From Zwartia hollandica (GTDB taxonomy: Bacteria; Pseudomonadota; Gammaproteobacteria; Burkholderiales; Burkholderiaceae_B): a stretch of 64,000 nucleotides of DNA. Within the stretch, counting starts at the first letter, position 1, and each line of letters begins with the position of its first letter. This document shows positions 41,703 to 51,215 of this stretch, piece by piece. Position numbers and translations under genes: made by a program. The notes beneath the pieces were generated by a model. That model worked only from the letters and a program-made list of their open reading frames with translations, ran no database searches and was not told where the DNA came from. The stretch covers positions 811,696 to 875,695 of the forward strand of contig NZ_JAHXRI010000006.1 of assembly GCF_019923725.1 (NCBI RefSeq), given 5' to 3'.

Positions 41703-43157
41703 ATGAACGAATTTGACTTGACGATACGTAATGGACGTATATCAGATGCAAATACGACTTATTACGCGGACATCGGCATTAAAGATGGAAAGATCGCCAT
41801 CATCGCTGATCGGTTATCGGCAGCGGACTCCGATATCGACGCGACAGGCTTATGGGTTCTGCCAGGTGGTATCGATAGCCATTGCCATGTGGATGAACGT
41901 TCGCCCATGGGTATGCGCGTGGCAGACGATTTTCTAAGCGCAACAACTGCCGCGCTATTCGGTGGCACGACAACAATTATTCCTTTTGCTGTCCAGCACC
42001 GTAAAGATCACTTGCCGACTGTGATCGCTGACTACAAGGCGTTGGCAGCGCAACGCGCAGTCATTGACTACGCACTGCACTTGATTGTTACGGATCCCAA
42101 CCCCGACACGCTTAGCAGCCATTTGCCTGCAGCCATTCGCAGTGGTATTACCTCGTTTAAAGTCTTCATGACTTATGAAGTCTTAAAACTCACAGACGAA
42201 CAAATTCTGGATATCCTTGAGTTAGCGGATGCCGAGGGCGCGTTGGTGATGATTCATGCTGAAAACGATGACATGATTCGTTGGTTGACCCGCAAATTAC
42301 TGAGTTTTGGACATACTTCGCCAAAATTTCATGGTGTATCACACGATCCAATCGCCGAGGCAGAGGCTACTAATCGCGCAGTGAGTTTGGCCGCGCTGAT
42401 GGATGTGCCTATTTTGATCGTGCATGTATCGGGTATTGAGCCGTTGAGAATCATTCATGGTGCACAAGCCCTAGGTCTCAATATCTTGGCCGAAAGTTGC
42501 CCGCAGTACCTTTTTCTGACCGCTGAGGATCTCGACCTGCCCGGAGTAGAGGGCGCAAAATATTGTTGTAGTCCACCACCTCGTGATCCGATCTCCCAAA
42601 AAGCGGTGTGGGACAGTTTGTTAGACGGAACCCTTCAGCTGTACTCGTCTGACCACGCCCCGTATAAGTTTGACGAGACTGGCAAGATCCCGCGTGGGGA
42701 GCAAACTATTTTTACTGAGATGGCGAATGGTTTGCCAGGTATTGAGCTCAGGATGGCGCTGCTATTTTCTGAGGGTGTGTTAACAGGTCGCATGCCGATC
42801 GAGCGCTTCGTTGCCTTGTGCTCGACGAATCACGCTCGAACATATGGACTATTTCCGCGCAAAGGTGCCATTGCGGTTGGAAGTGACGCCGATCTGGCCC
42901 TTTGGGATCCCACGGTGAAGCGAGTCGTACGAGCGGAGCTGCTACATGACAAGGCGGGCTATACGCCTTACGAGGGCAGAACCGTCACGGGTTGGCCAAC
43001 GACCGTGATCAGCCGAGGACGAGTAGCGGTGCAAGATAATCGTTTGTTGCTTCAGCCTGGCGATGGAGAGCTACTTGCCTGTGGAACGCCAGAGCCTGTC
43101 GTGCGTCAACGCTTAAATGGAAATCCTAACAGTGTTCGAAGAAAGTTTTTTACCTGA
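41703..43157 (+). CDS. dihydropyrimidinase/hydantoinase
   Basis: 484 aa metal-dependent cyclic amidase that opens hydantoin or dihydropyrimidine rings to N-carbamoyl amino acids. The binuclear site is visible: GGIDSHCHVDE, the carbamylated Lys in TSFKVFMTYE, MIHAENDD, LIVHVSGIEP and SSDHAPYKFDE. I use the ATG at 41703; the open frame extends upstream into the ligase start. Divergent from the amidase/BKACE operon, it probably supplies it. Confidence 0.9.
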   Translation: MNEFDLTIRNGRISDANTTYYADIGIKDGKIAIIADRLSAADSDIDATGLWVLPGGIDSHCHVDERSPMGMRVADDFLSATTAALFGGTTTIIPFAVQHRKDHLPTVIADYKALAAQRAVIDYALHLIVTDPNPDTLSSHLPAAIRSGITSFKVFMTYEVLKLTDEQILDILELADAEGALVMIHAENDDMIRWLTRKLLSFGHTSPKFHGVSHDPIAEAEATNRAVSLAALMDVPILIVHVSGIEPLRIIHGAQALGLNILAESCPQYLFLTAEDLDLPGVEGAKYCCSPPPRDPISQKAVWDSLLDGTLQLYSSDHAPYKFDETGKIPRGEQTIFTEMANGLPGIELRMALLFSEGVLTGRMPIERFVALCSTNHARTYGLFPRKGAIAVGSDADLALWDPTVKRVVRAELLHDKAGYTPYEGRTVTGWPTTVISRGRVAVQDNRLLLQPGDGELLACGTPEPVVRQRLNGNPNSVRRKFFT

Positions 43158-43185
43158 TCCCGTCAAAGCTTAGAGTGAGTGACTC

Positions 43186-43869
43186 ATGAAACTTTACATT
43201 GCAAACAAAAACTATTCGTCGTGGTCCTTGCGTCCCTGGATATTGATGCGCGAGAAAGGTATCGCATTTGAAGAAATCATCACGCCATTTTCTGATGACA
43301 GTGCGAACTCTCCCTTCAAAACGTTTTCACCCACCGGTAAAGTACCGTGTCTAGATGACAACGGAACTCTCATCTGGGACTCTCTGGCAATTTGTGAATA
43401 CCTTGCGGAGATTGAGCCCACTTGCTGGCCTGCAGATCGCGTTGTGCGTGCCTGGGCACGTAGCGCTGCAGCCGAGATGCACTCCAGTTTTCAAACGTTG
43501 CGTACGCAATGTCAGATGAACTGCGGAGTTCGTGTCATCCTAAATAAGATTGACGATACGTTGCGCGCCGATGTCGAGCGACTTAGCGCCTTGTGGTGCG
43601 AGGGCTTACAGCGTTTTGGTGGCCCTTTTCTAGCCGGTCGAACATACACCATTGTCGACGCGTTTTTTGCGCCGGTTGTGTTTCGTATTCAGAGTTATGG
43701 TTTGTCGCTGGCGGCTCCCGCGCAAGCCTATGTAAACCATATCCTTGCGCTGCCCGCTATGCGCCAGTGGTATGACGAGGCCATGCGCGAACCTTGGCGC
43801 AAAGACATCTATGAAAAAAGCGTTGCATCCTATGGGTTGATCACAGCGGATGAACGCATAAAAAGTTAA
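43186..43869 (+). CDS. glutathione S-transferase family protein
   Basis: 227 aa. The N-terminal thioredoxin-like domain has YIANKNYSSWSLRPWILM with the Ser region for glutathione, then FSPTGKVPCLDD and IWDSLAICEYLAE for GSH binding. The helical C-terminal domain follows (about 90-220). The opening resembles maleylacetoacetate-isomerase and zeta/beta-like GSTs. It starts 28 bp after the hydantoinase and may be cotranscribed. Confidence 0.9.
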   Translation: MKLYIANKNYSSWSLRPWILMREKGIAFEEIITPFSDDSANSPFKTFSPTGKVPCLDDNGTLIWDSLAICEYLAEIEPTCWPADRVVRAWARSAAAEMHSSFQTLRTQCQMNCGVRVILNKIDDTLRADVERLSALWCEGLQRFGGPFLAGRTYTIVDAFFAPVVFRIQSYGLSLAAPAQAYVNHILALPAMRQWYDEAMREPWRKDIYEKSVASYGLITADERIKS

Positions 43870-43909
43870 GTACTGCTGCCACGCGAGTTGAGTGCTACAG
43901 TGGTTGTGT

Positions 43910-45094
43910 ATGCTCTCTACCCTCAAAACTTTGCCACGTACCGTTTGGCTGATCGGCCTGATTAGCCTTCTGAACGATACTGCCAGCGAGATGTTGTACC
44001 CGCTTATGCCGCTATACCTGGGGACGGTATTGATGGCAGGACCAAAAGCGTTGGGGATTATTGAGGGAATCGCCGAGGCAACCTCTAGCTTGTTTAAGCT
44101 TGTGTCAGGGGTAATCTTTGATCGCACTCGGCGCTCGAAACCGTGGATTGTGCTCGGATATTGTCTCGCCGGATTCGGACGACCTTTGATCGCGTTTGCA
44201 AGCTCTTGGGTTTGGGTGCTTGCCATTCGCTTCACGGATCGTGTTGGTAAGGGCTTGCGTAGTTCGCCACGCGATGCGCTGTTGGCGGAAAGTGTCCCAG
44301 CCTCACAACGCGGTCTCACCTTTGGCTTGCATCGCTCGATGGACAATGCGGGCGCCGTGATTGGACCTTTGATTGCGACGCTGTTATTGAGCTTAGGGGT
44401 TCCGCTCAAAGACGTGTTTTTGTGGGCAATCGTTCCAGGGGTGGTGACGGTATTACTCGCGCTATGCCTACAAGAGCCTAAGCGTGAGCAAACTTCTGTG
44501 GTCACCAAATTTCATTGGTCCCTGAATGGAATGCCTACGAATTTCAAAAAGTATCTTTTTGTGATCGGGCTCTTTGCATTAGGAAACTCTTCGGACATGT
44601 TTTTGTTGCTCCGGGCCAGAGAATTGGGAGTACCCCTCGCTTACATACCTTTGTTATGGGCGGGTGTATCCTTGATTACAACCTTGTGTGGAACGCCTTT
44701 ATCTGCCCTTTCAGACCGCGTTGGACGTAAGCCCTTCATACTCGTCGCGTGGCTTGCGTTCGCTTTGTTTTATTTTGGAATGGCCATTCCGAACGTGCCC
44801 TTGCTTGGTCTCTTAGGACTATTCGTGCTGTACGGCTTATTCAAAGCCGCGATTGAGGGCGTGGAAAAAGCCCTAGTTGCCGACCTCGCACCTTCTGGAA
44901 TGACTGGAACGGCGTTTGGTTGGTTTAATCTGATTTCAGGGCTTATGCTTTTTCCTGCATCGTTTATTTTTGGGTCGTTGTATGAGTCTTTCAGTCCAAC
45001 GTACGCCTTTGCGTTTTCTGGATCGTGCGCGCTACTTGCAGTACTGTTGATGTGGCGCTGGGTGTTTAAAGACCAAGCTAGGGAGCAGGCATGA
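43910..45094 (+). CDS. MFS transporter
   Basis: About 394 aa, 12 predicted helices. The conserved loop after helix 2 includes FDRTRRSKPWIVLGY, and LSDRVGRKPFILVAWLAF is the second-half copy of the same GxxxDRxGRR-type motif. The opening LISLLNDTASEMLYPLMP is typical of a widespread, poorly studied MFS group. The substrate is unknown. I use the ATG 43910. It overlaps PPK2 by 4 bases. Confidence 0.85.
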   Translation: MLSTLKTLPRTVWLIGLISLLNDTASEMLYPLMPLYLGTVLMAGPKALGIIEGIAEATSSLFKLVSGVIFDRTRRSKPWIVLGYCLAGFGRPLIAFASSWVWVLAIRFTDRVGKGLRSSPRDALLAESVPASQRGLTFGLHRSMDNAGAVIGPLIATLLLSLGVPLKDVFLWAIVPGVVTVLLALCLQEPKREQTSVVTKFHWSLNGMPTNFKKYLFVIGLFALGNSSDMFLLLRARELGVPLAYIPLLWAGVSLITTLCGTPLSALSDRVGRKPFILVAWLAFALFYFGMAIPNVPLLGLLGLFVLYGLFKAAIEGVEKALVADLAPSGMTGTAFGWFNLISGLMLFPASFIFGSLYESFSPTYAFAFSGSCALLAVLLMWRWVFKDQAREQA

Positions 45095-45849
45095 CAAAAG
45101 ACGACTATCAAGACCAGCTCTATGATTTGCAGGTAGAGTTAGTTAAGTTACAGAAACACTTTATACAAAGCGGAGATCAGATTCTTGTCATTTTGGAGGG
45201 GCGAGACGCAGCAGGTAAGGACGGCACCATCAAAAGTATTGTCGAGCATTTAAGTCCAAGAGAGACGCGCGTGGTGGCTTTAGGCAAGCCCACAGAGCGT
45301 GAGGTTGGCGAGTGGTATTTTCAACGCTATGTTGCCCACCTGCCTGGTCGCGGTGAATTCATTCTCTTCAACCGTAGTTGGTATAACCGTGCGGGCGTTG
45401 AGAAAGTCATGGGGTTTTGCTCAGAGAAGCAGTACGACCAGTTCATGACTACGGTTAACGATTTCGAGTCAGTATTGGTTCGTTCCGGTGTTCGTCTCTT
45501 CAAATATTATCTTGATATATCGAAGGATGAGCAGGCGCAACGCTTACTTGATCGTGAGAAAGATCCGCTGACACAGTGGAAGATTAGTCCGATCGATCAG
45601 CAAGCGCAAAAGAAGTGGGAGGCATATAGCGAGGCGCGCGATGAGATGCTCCGTCGTACTCATCACTGTGATGCACCGTGGGCGGTTGTGCGTAGCGACA
45701 ACAAGAAGCACGCAAGACTAAATTTGATTCGAGATTTGCTTGGGCAATTACATTACCCTGACAAGAACCAAGACGCATTAGCCGTCGATTCATCGATTGT
45801 TTTGCACTGGCCCGCTTCGAGTACTCACTTACCGAGCGTAGAGCCTTGA
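45091..45849 (+). CDS. ppk2: polyphosphate kinase 2
   Basis: 252 aa PPK2 that transfers phosphate between polyphosphate and nucleotides. The Walker A motif is EGRDAAGKDGTIKSI, the polyP/lid motifs are FQRYVAHLPGRGEFILFNR and SWYNRAGVEKVMGF, and DREKDPLTQWKISPID follows. The length fits single-domain class I members. It is translationally coupled to the MFS gene and its 3' end overlaps the convergent MFS gene by 25 bases. Confidence 0.93.
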   Translation: MTKDDYQDQLYDLQVELVKLQKHFIQSGDQILVILEGRDAAGKDGTIKSIVEHLSPRETRVVALGKPTEREVGEWYFQRYVAHLPGRGEFILFNRSWYNRAGVEKVMGFCSEKQYDQFMTTVNDFESVLVRSGVRLFKYYLDISKDEQAQRLLDREKDPLTQWKISPIDQQAQKKWEAYSEARDEMLRRTHHCDAPWAVVRSDNKKHARLNLIRDLLGQLHYPDKNQDALAVDSSIVLHWPASSTHLPSVEP

Positions 45850-47063
45850 CGTTGACGGAGCAGTACCAGCGCCACCAGTAGTGCGGGAATTGAGCAAACA
45901 ATAAAGCCCAAGCCATAACTATTGGAAATGCCTAGCAGTAAGGCAAAAATTATTGGCGCGGTCAGCGCACCAATCTGTCCAAAAGAAAGCACCCCACCCG
46001 TTACACCACCACGTGAGCCTTCAGGCGCTGCGCGCGCTGCTTCGGCGAGTAATACGCCATGCCAAGACAAGGCTGTTGCGCTAATGACAGTTGCAATAAT
46101 TCCGATCACAATCGTGGGCCAGCCCCCGCTGCTAAGCCCCAGCAGCACCATGCTGATGACCATGCCAAGCGCGAGCGTGGCCATCATAATTCGGGGTTGG
46201 ATATAACCACTACCAAGTAAGCCCCAAACGATACGACCAGGTACGGCAATGACGACAACAAGAGAGAACAGAAAGCCAGCTGCAACCATGGTGTAGCCGA
46301 TTGTGGTGAGATACACGACGAAATAGATCGTGAAAATCGTTTGTACCGCATTGAAAGCAAAGCAAGAAAAAGCTAAGTTGCGTAAGTCACGCGTTCCAAG
46401 AACAGAACGCAGTGTGGTCCCAAAATCTGAGAAATGAAATTTACGCGTTGCGATTCGATCATCGTCAAAATGCTTTACAAGCGGCTGCAGCATGAGTGAA
46501 AAGATGACGCAACTCAGTGCGCTGATCAACATCGTGTAGCGCCAGTTAGACCATTCTGTCAGTGAGGGTCCAACAAACCCGGCGATCAATAGACCTGCAG
46601 GCACCGCAGTTTGTTTGATTGAAAAAATCAACGGCATGTACTTTGGGGGCGAGCAACGCCCGAGTAAGTGAGAGCTGGCTGGTGTCGACACAGAGGCCCC
46701 GCCACCAGCGAGCAATGCCGAAAGCACTAAGAAGAAAGGTGTGCCAATTGCGGCAAAGGCGGTTCCTATTGCAAGGAGGACAAGCGCTGCTTGGCTCATG
46801 CGCATCGCGCCATAGCGAACGATGAAGTTACCACAGCCGAGCTGCGTCATCAGGGCGGCCGCTGCTACGATTGAAAAATAGACCCCAATCCAAGCTGAAT
46901 CAAGCATCAGGTCTGCAATCATTGCTGGCGCAATTACTGCCGGCAAGGCACGACCAAGCGCGACAAAAGTTTGCTGTAAGAACATTGCCGACAAGGCAAC
47001 GAGGAGGCGATTCACCAGAATTAAGTATTCGTTAGATATGCGTGTGAAAGACGCGACGGTCAA
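45825..47063 (-). CDS. MFS transporter
   Basis: 412 aa with 12 predicted helices. It shows FIVRYGAMRMSQAALVLLAI in the loop 2-3 place and GGASVSTPASSHLLGRCSPP in the middle, a pattern of cyanate/sugar-acid type carriers. Substrate unknown. It is convergent with ppk2, sharing 25 bp of 3' sequence, and divergent from the flavin reductase gene. Confidence 0.85.
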   Translation of the reverse strand: MTVASFTRISNEYLILVNRLLVALSAMFLQQTFVALGRALPAVIAPAMIADLMLDSAWIGVYFSIVAAAALMTQLGCGNFIVRYGAMRMSQAALVLLAIGTAFAAIGTPFFLVLSALLAGGGASVSTPASSHLLGRCSPPKYMPLIFSIKQTAVPAGLLIAGFVGPSLTEWSNWRYTMLISALSCVIFSLMLQPLVKHFDDDRIATRKFHFSDFGTTLRSVLGTRDLRNLAFSCFAFNAVQTIFTIYFVVYLTTIGYTMVAAGFLFSLVVVIAVPGRIVWGLLGSGYIQPRIMMATLALGMVISMVLLGLSSGGWPTIVIGIIATVISATALSWHGVLLAEAARAAPEGSRGGVTGGVLSFGQIGALTAPIIFALLLGISNSYGLGFIVCSIPALLVALVLLRQRQGSTLGK

Positions 47064-47164
47064 TTGCCGTCAATGTGACAAGTAGAATAGCGCAATTCTA
47101 GACCCCGTCCAAATAGAGTACTCAAACTAGGAATTCCAGAGAGCAACCCTCTTGAATACACGCT

Positions 47165-47809
47165 ATGCAAATTGATTTCGCCAATCTGTCTGACCAAGAA
47201 AAATACAAGCTGCTAGTGGGCTGTGTTGTACCTCGCCCTATCGCGCTAATGAGTACGATTAGTCATGAGGGCGTTGTCAACGCGGCCCCCTATAGTTTTT
47301 TTAATGCGATTTGCGATGTGCCACCTGCCGTGGCTGTCGGGGTCAATTGCCTTGCGCCAGGTGTCATGAAGGATACGGCTCAGAATATTCGCGACACTGG
47401 GGAGTTTGTAGTGAACCTAGTCAGTGAGGATATTGCACAGGCGATGAACTTGACGGCAGTGAGCTTTCCACCTGAGATTGACGAATTTAAAATGGCCGGT
47501 TTTACCCACGGCAAAAGCGTCAAGATCCGAGCGCCCTATATCGAGCAGGCACCTATCTCTTTTGAGTGCAGACGGATCGTGAACGTCGAGATCGGGATTG
47601 GTCGTAACGTTGTAATTGGTGAGGTGCTCTATCTGCATATTCGAGACGATCTGATTGATATGCAAAAACTCCGTGTAGATCCTGTTGCGGCGCGTTTAAT
47701 TGGACGTATGCATGGGACAGGGTGGTACGCCCGCACGACTGATCTATTCGATATGCCACGCGTCTCAGACGCCAGCGCTGCAGAAATCATTAAAAACTCT
47801 AAAAAATGA
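47165..47809 (+). CDS. flavin reductase / FMN-binding split-barrel protein
   Basis: 214 aa. VGCVVPRPIALMSTISHEG and NAAPYSFFNAICDVPPAVAV form the FMN-binding core, with DTGEFVVNLVSEDIAQAMN after it. This subgroup (DIM6/NTAB) reduces FMN with NAD(P)H, often for a partner monooxygenase, but no oxygenase is adjacent. The stop is followed by 95 bp of AT-rich DNA and then a truncated gene start. Confidence 0.88.
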   Translation: MQIDFANLSDQEKYKLLVGCVVPRPIALMSTISHEGVVNAAPYSFFNAICDVPPAVAVGVNCLAPGVMKDTAQNIRDTGEFVVNLVSEDIAQAMNLTAVSFPPEIDEFKMAGFTHGKSVKIRAPYIEQAPISFECRRIVNVEIGIGRNVVIGEVLYLHIRDDLIDMQKLRVDPVAARLIGRMHGTGWYARTTDLFDMPRVSDASAAEIIKNSKK

Positions 47810-47904
47810 GGTCAGGGCAATTGCCCATTGCACCCCTCGAGGCGCCGCCGTAAGATCAGCACAGTAATACAAATTAATTCTTATATAAATTAAGGAGACT
47901 GTGT

Positions 47905-48021
47905 ATGGCTGATCGCCGCGAATTTTTGCTCTCGACTGCTTGCCACCGATGGAAGCAAGCGGACTTCGCGCTGGCCAGCGATCGTAATGAACACAGAGCA
48001 GTAAACCAAATTTGCTCGTGA
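47905..48021 (+). pseudogene. truncated Tat-signal gene start
   Basis: AAGGAG lies 7 bases before an ATG that opens MADRREFLLSTAC, a good twin-arginine-type start (DRREFLL). The frame then runs through unrelated-looking sequence and stops after 38 codons. The rest of the presumed exported protein is absent. I read this as a gene start left by a deletion; a real 38-residue protein is less likely. The remaining 47810-48127 gap holds nothing else I can support. Confidence 0.35.
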
Positions 48022-48127
48022 CAGTTTTTTCGCTGAAAAGGCTACTATTGAGCGTCTAGGCATGGCAAACAAAGGCTGACCGTGGCTTGAGCGACGGAAG
48101 CAACACTTGGATTTCTTGGAGAGGACG

Positions 48128-49078
48128 ATGAAACTACTAAAACTGTTTGGTTTAGCGCTGGCAATCGCGGCTGGTGGCGCGCAGGCTCAGAATTTCTCAA
48201 TTGCTACCGGAGGAACTGGTGGCGTTTACTACCCAATGGGCGGGGGTCTGGCTTCGGTTCTGACCAAGAAAGTTCCTGGCATGTCCGCAACGGCGGAAGT
48301 CACGGGTGGATCGGTTGATAACCTGAAGCTTATTGGCTCTGGCAAGCCTTATCTCGCATTTTCAATGGCTGATGCCGCCAAAGATGCCCAGGATGGCAAA
48401 GACAAGTTCGCTGGCCGTAAAGTGGATGTGAAAACACTTTTGGTTCTTTACCCCAATCGCATGCATGTAGTGACTGTTGACTCAACTGGCATCAAGTCTA
48501 TGAAAGATTTGAAAGGTAAGCGCGTCAGCACCGGCAGTCCAGGCAGCGCAACAGAGGTGATGGCGTTCCGTTTGCTCGAGGCTGCTGGTCTGGATAAAGA
48601 CAAGGACGTCAAGCGCGAACGCCTCGGCGTGGCGGAATCGGTGAATGCTATCAAAGATCGTAAGATCGATGCATTCTTTTGGGTCGGTGGCTTGCCAACG
48701 GCAGCGGTAACTGACTTGGCAAATACTCCAGGCACCAAGATTGTCATGATCAACCATGCTGATGCGGTTGACGCGATGAACAAGAAATATGGGAACTTGT
48801 ATTTCAAGGATACGATTCCTAAGGCAACATACTCGGGAATGGCTACTGACAATACCAATGCATCGGTATCGAATATTCTGGTCGTGAACGGGAAAATGCC
48901 AGATGATGAAGCGTACAAAATCACTAAGGCAGTGTTCGACAACATGCAGGAACTGGTGCGCACACACAGTGAGTACGGCAGCGTAAAACTCGTTAATCAA
49001 AAATCTGCAGCGACACCATTGCCGTTTCATCCCGGCGCGTTGAAATATTTCAAAGAGAATGGTCAAAGCGTAGAGTAA
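48128..49078 (+). CDS. TAXI family TRAP solute-binding protein
   Basis: 316 aa periplasmic receptor. The signal peptide is MKLLKLFGLALAIAAGGAQA. TAXI-type marks are FSIATGGTGGVYYPMGGGL at the mature N-terminus, DLKGKRVSTGSPGSATEVMA and the DAFFWVGGLPTAAVTDLA segment. GGAGAGG lies 3 bases from ATG 48128; the upstream frame adds only 7 residues. Works with the fused permease 90 bp downstream. Confidence 0.93.
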   Translation: MKLLKLFGLALAIAAGGAQAQNFSIATGGTGGVYYPMGGGLASVLTKKVPGMSATAEVTGGSVDNLKLIGSGKPYLAFSMADAAKDAQDGKDKFAGRKVDVKTLLVLYPNRMHVVTVDSTGIKSMKDLKGKRVSTGSPGSATEVMAFRLLEAAGLDKDKDVKRERLGVAESVNAIKDRKIDAFFWVGGLPTAAVTDLANTPGTKIVMINHADAVDAMNKKYGNLYFKDTIPKATYSGMATDNTNASVSNILVVNGKMPDDEAYKITKAVFDNMQELVRTHSEYGSVKLVNQKSAATPLPFHPGALKYFKENGQSVE

Positions 49079-49099
49079 AGCGTAAGAGTGTTGTCCTGA

Positions 49100-49142
49100 C
49101 AACGCACCTTTCGTAACTGAAGGTGCGTTGTTGCTTTATTTA
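49100..49142 (+). terminator. intrinsic terminator/attenuator in the TAXI operon
   Basis: Perfect 11-bp stem CAACGCACCTT/AAGGTGCGTTG (49100-49110, 49120-49130) with a 9-base loop, followed by TTGCTTTATTTA. Between receptor and permease, it would let the receptor be made in excess, as needed for binding-protein transport. Confidence 0.75.
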
Positions 49143-49167
49143 ATATTTAAATCACGCAGGCAGAGCC

Positions 49168-51180
49168 ATGAGTCAAAACGCAATTGATCGAGAAACCCAG
49201 GAAAAGCTTGATGCATTTATCAGGCAGGAAGAGGGGGATGCAAATGACTACCGTGGCCCACTCGCTGTGTTTTTGACGTTGTGTGCAGTCGGCATGTCCT
49301 TGTTCCATCTTTATGCGGCGTATTCGATCGTAACGACGCAGGTTTTGCGGACCGTCCATGTAGGCATTGTTCTGTTTTTGGTGTTCTTAAGCTTCCCCAT
49401 GACTGCCAGATTGAAAAATCGACTGATGTGGTGGGATGTGATTGCTGCCTTAGTGGCGGTCGGGATAGTTTTCTATATTTTGCTAGGTGGCGACGATCTG
49501 ACAGATCGAAATACTGATCCATTGCCTCTGGATATTGCTGTGGGCGTCGTATTGATTGGCTTGATACTCGAAGGACTGCGCCGCACGAATGGGATGATTC
49601 TGGTGGTGGTGACAGGTCTCTTTATTCTGTATGCGTTGCTTGGAAACTATCTACCCGCACCCTGGACACATAAAGGTTATGACATTGGTCGCTTTGTCGG
49701 GTTTATGTATATGACCCTCGAAGGTATCTATGGCACAGCGATTGATGTGTCGGCGACATTGATCATCTTGTTTACGATTTTTGGCGCGTTTTTGCAATTC
49801 ACCGGTGCTGGAAAATTCTTTATTGATTTCTCTTTTGCCGCGATGGGCGGTAAGTCCTCGGGCGTTGGCCGCACGATTGTGCTGTCTTCCTTCTTGATGG
49901 GTGGGCCATCGGGCTCGGGCGTGGCAACAACGGTCACGGTCGGTTCGGTTGCGGCCCCAATGCTGGAGAAGGTTGGTTACGAGCGCAATGCGGCAGGTGG
50001 CCTGCTCGCTGCGGGTGGCTTGGGCGCGATTATTTCTCCGCCAGTACTAGGCGCTGCTGCTTTCCTGATTGCTGATTTTTTAAAAATCTCCTATCTCGAC
50101 GTTTTATTGATGGCTTGTATACCAACCATCCTTTTCTATCTGGGCTTGTTCGTCATGGTTGAGATTGATGTACGCAAGTACGGAATGAAGAACATACATT
50201 TTGAATCTGTCGAAAGTGCATGGAGCTTGACAAAAAAATACTGGTTCCACTTCTTCTCGTTAGTCTCGATTATTGTTTTCATGATGATGGGTTTTTCACC
50301 AATCATGTCTGTATTTTGGGCGACGGTTGTCTCAATCTTTACCAGCATGCTCCGTCGTGATACTGCGATCATTTCATACGATTTGCTACGCGGCCGTCAG
50401 CCTTTCCTCAAAGGTCTATATGAGTCTAATCTGGTCAAGGCACTGGCCTCCGGCTCAACGGGTGTGCTGGCTATTGCGGTAACTTGTGCAGGCGCTGGCT
50501 TAATTGTGGGTACTGTGACCTTGACGGGACTCGGGCTTAAGTTCAGCTCGATCGTCATTGAGTATGCAGGAGGCTCTTTGTTGTTGACCGCGATTTTTAC
50601 TGCCTTGGTGGTCTGGGTTGTCGGCTTGGCAGTGCCCGTCACGGCCTCCTACATTATCTGTGCCGTTATTGCAGCGCCAGCGCTGATAAATCTGGGTGTG
50701 CCTGCGTTCGCGGCGCACATGTTTATCTTTTATTACGCGGTGCTGTCCGAAGTCTCTCCTCCAACAGCACTCTCGCCATTCGCTGCCGCGGCGATTTGTA
50801 AGGGCGATCCATATAAAACCACGCTGCAAACCTGGAAGTATGTTGCGCCAGCGATTTTGGTGCCATTTATGTTCGTGCTTGGCGACTCCGGTACCAGTTT
50901 GTTGTTGATGGGTTCAACCAAGGCGCTTGCGAACGCCGATTGGTGGCAAATTGCTTGGATATCGTTCACCGCAGCAGTTGGTATCGTATGTTTGGCGGGT
51001 GGGCTGCAGGGTTGGTTTATCGAGAAGACGCACATGTTCGAGCGTATCGTAATGGTCGTTGCAGGTGTGGCTCTTGCCTATCCTGATAACTGGGCCGACG
51101 TAATGGGCTTTACCGGATTTATTATCGTGCTCGTCACGCAGACGATGCGACACCTTAAGACCAAATCAATACAGGCCTAG
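49168..51180 (+). CDS. TRAP transporter fused permease (TAXI type, DctQM fusion)
   Basis: 670 aa membrane protein combining small and large TRAP subunits, with about 16-18 helices. The first part (about 35-190) is the DctQ-like region. The rest is DctM-like with GKSSGVGRTIVLSSFLMGGP, GGLGAIISPPVLGAAAFLIA and the mirrored EVSPPTALSPFAAAAICKGD. It pairs with the TAXI receptor upstream. Substrate unknown; many TAXI systems take up dicarboxylates or amino acids. Confidence 0.93.
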   Translation: MSQNAIDRETQEKLDAFIRQEEGDANDYRGPLAVFLTLCAVGMSLFHLYAAYSIVTTQVLRTVHVGIVLFLVFLSFPMTARLKNRLMWWDVIAALVAVGIVFYILLGGDDLTDRNTDPLPLDIAVGVVLIGLILEGLRRTNGMILVVVTGLFILYALLGNYLPAPWTHKGYDIGRFVGFMYMTLEGIYGTAIDVSATLIILFTIFGAFLQFTGAGKFFIDFSFAAMGGKSSGVGRTIVLSSFLMGGPSGSGVATTVTVGSVAAPMLEKVGYERNAAGGLLAAGGLGAIISPPVLGAAAFLIADFLKISYLDVLLMACIPTILFYLGLFVMVEIDVRKYGMKNIHFESVESAWSLTKKYWFHFFSLVSIIVFMMMGFSPIMSVFWATVVSIFTSMLRRDTAIISYDLLRGRQPFLKGLYESNLVKALASGSTGVLAIAVTCAGAGLIVGTVTLTGLGLKFSSIVIEYAGGSLLLTAIFTALVVWVVGLAVPVTASYIICAVIAAPALINLGVPAFAAHMFIFYYAVLSEVSPPTALSPFAAAAICKGDPYKTTLQTWKYVAPAILVPFMFVLGDSGTSLLLMGSTKALANADWWQIAWISFTAAVGIVCLAGGLQGWFIEKTHMFERIVMVVAGVALAYPDNWADVMGFTGFIIVLVTQTMRHLKTKSIQA

Positions 51181-51215
51181 GTGTTTCTTACACTTAGAGA
51201 TTGGAAGCAGAAATA

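Noticed and set aside
43630-44508. 292-codon minus-strand open frame
   Set aside because: It is antisense to the GST and MFS genes, both of which have strong family motifs; the translation is low-complexity and has no domain signals.
48448-49102. Long minus-strand frames (171 and 206 codons) opposite the TAXI receptor gene
   Set aside because: Shadow frames; the plus strand encodes a complete receptor with signal peptide.
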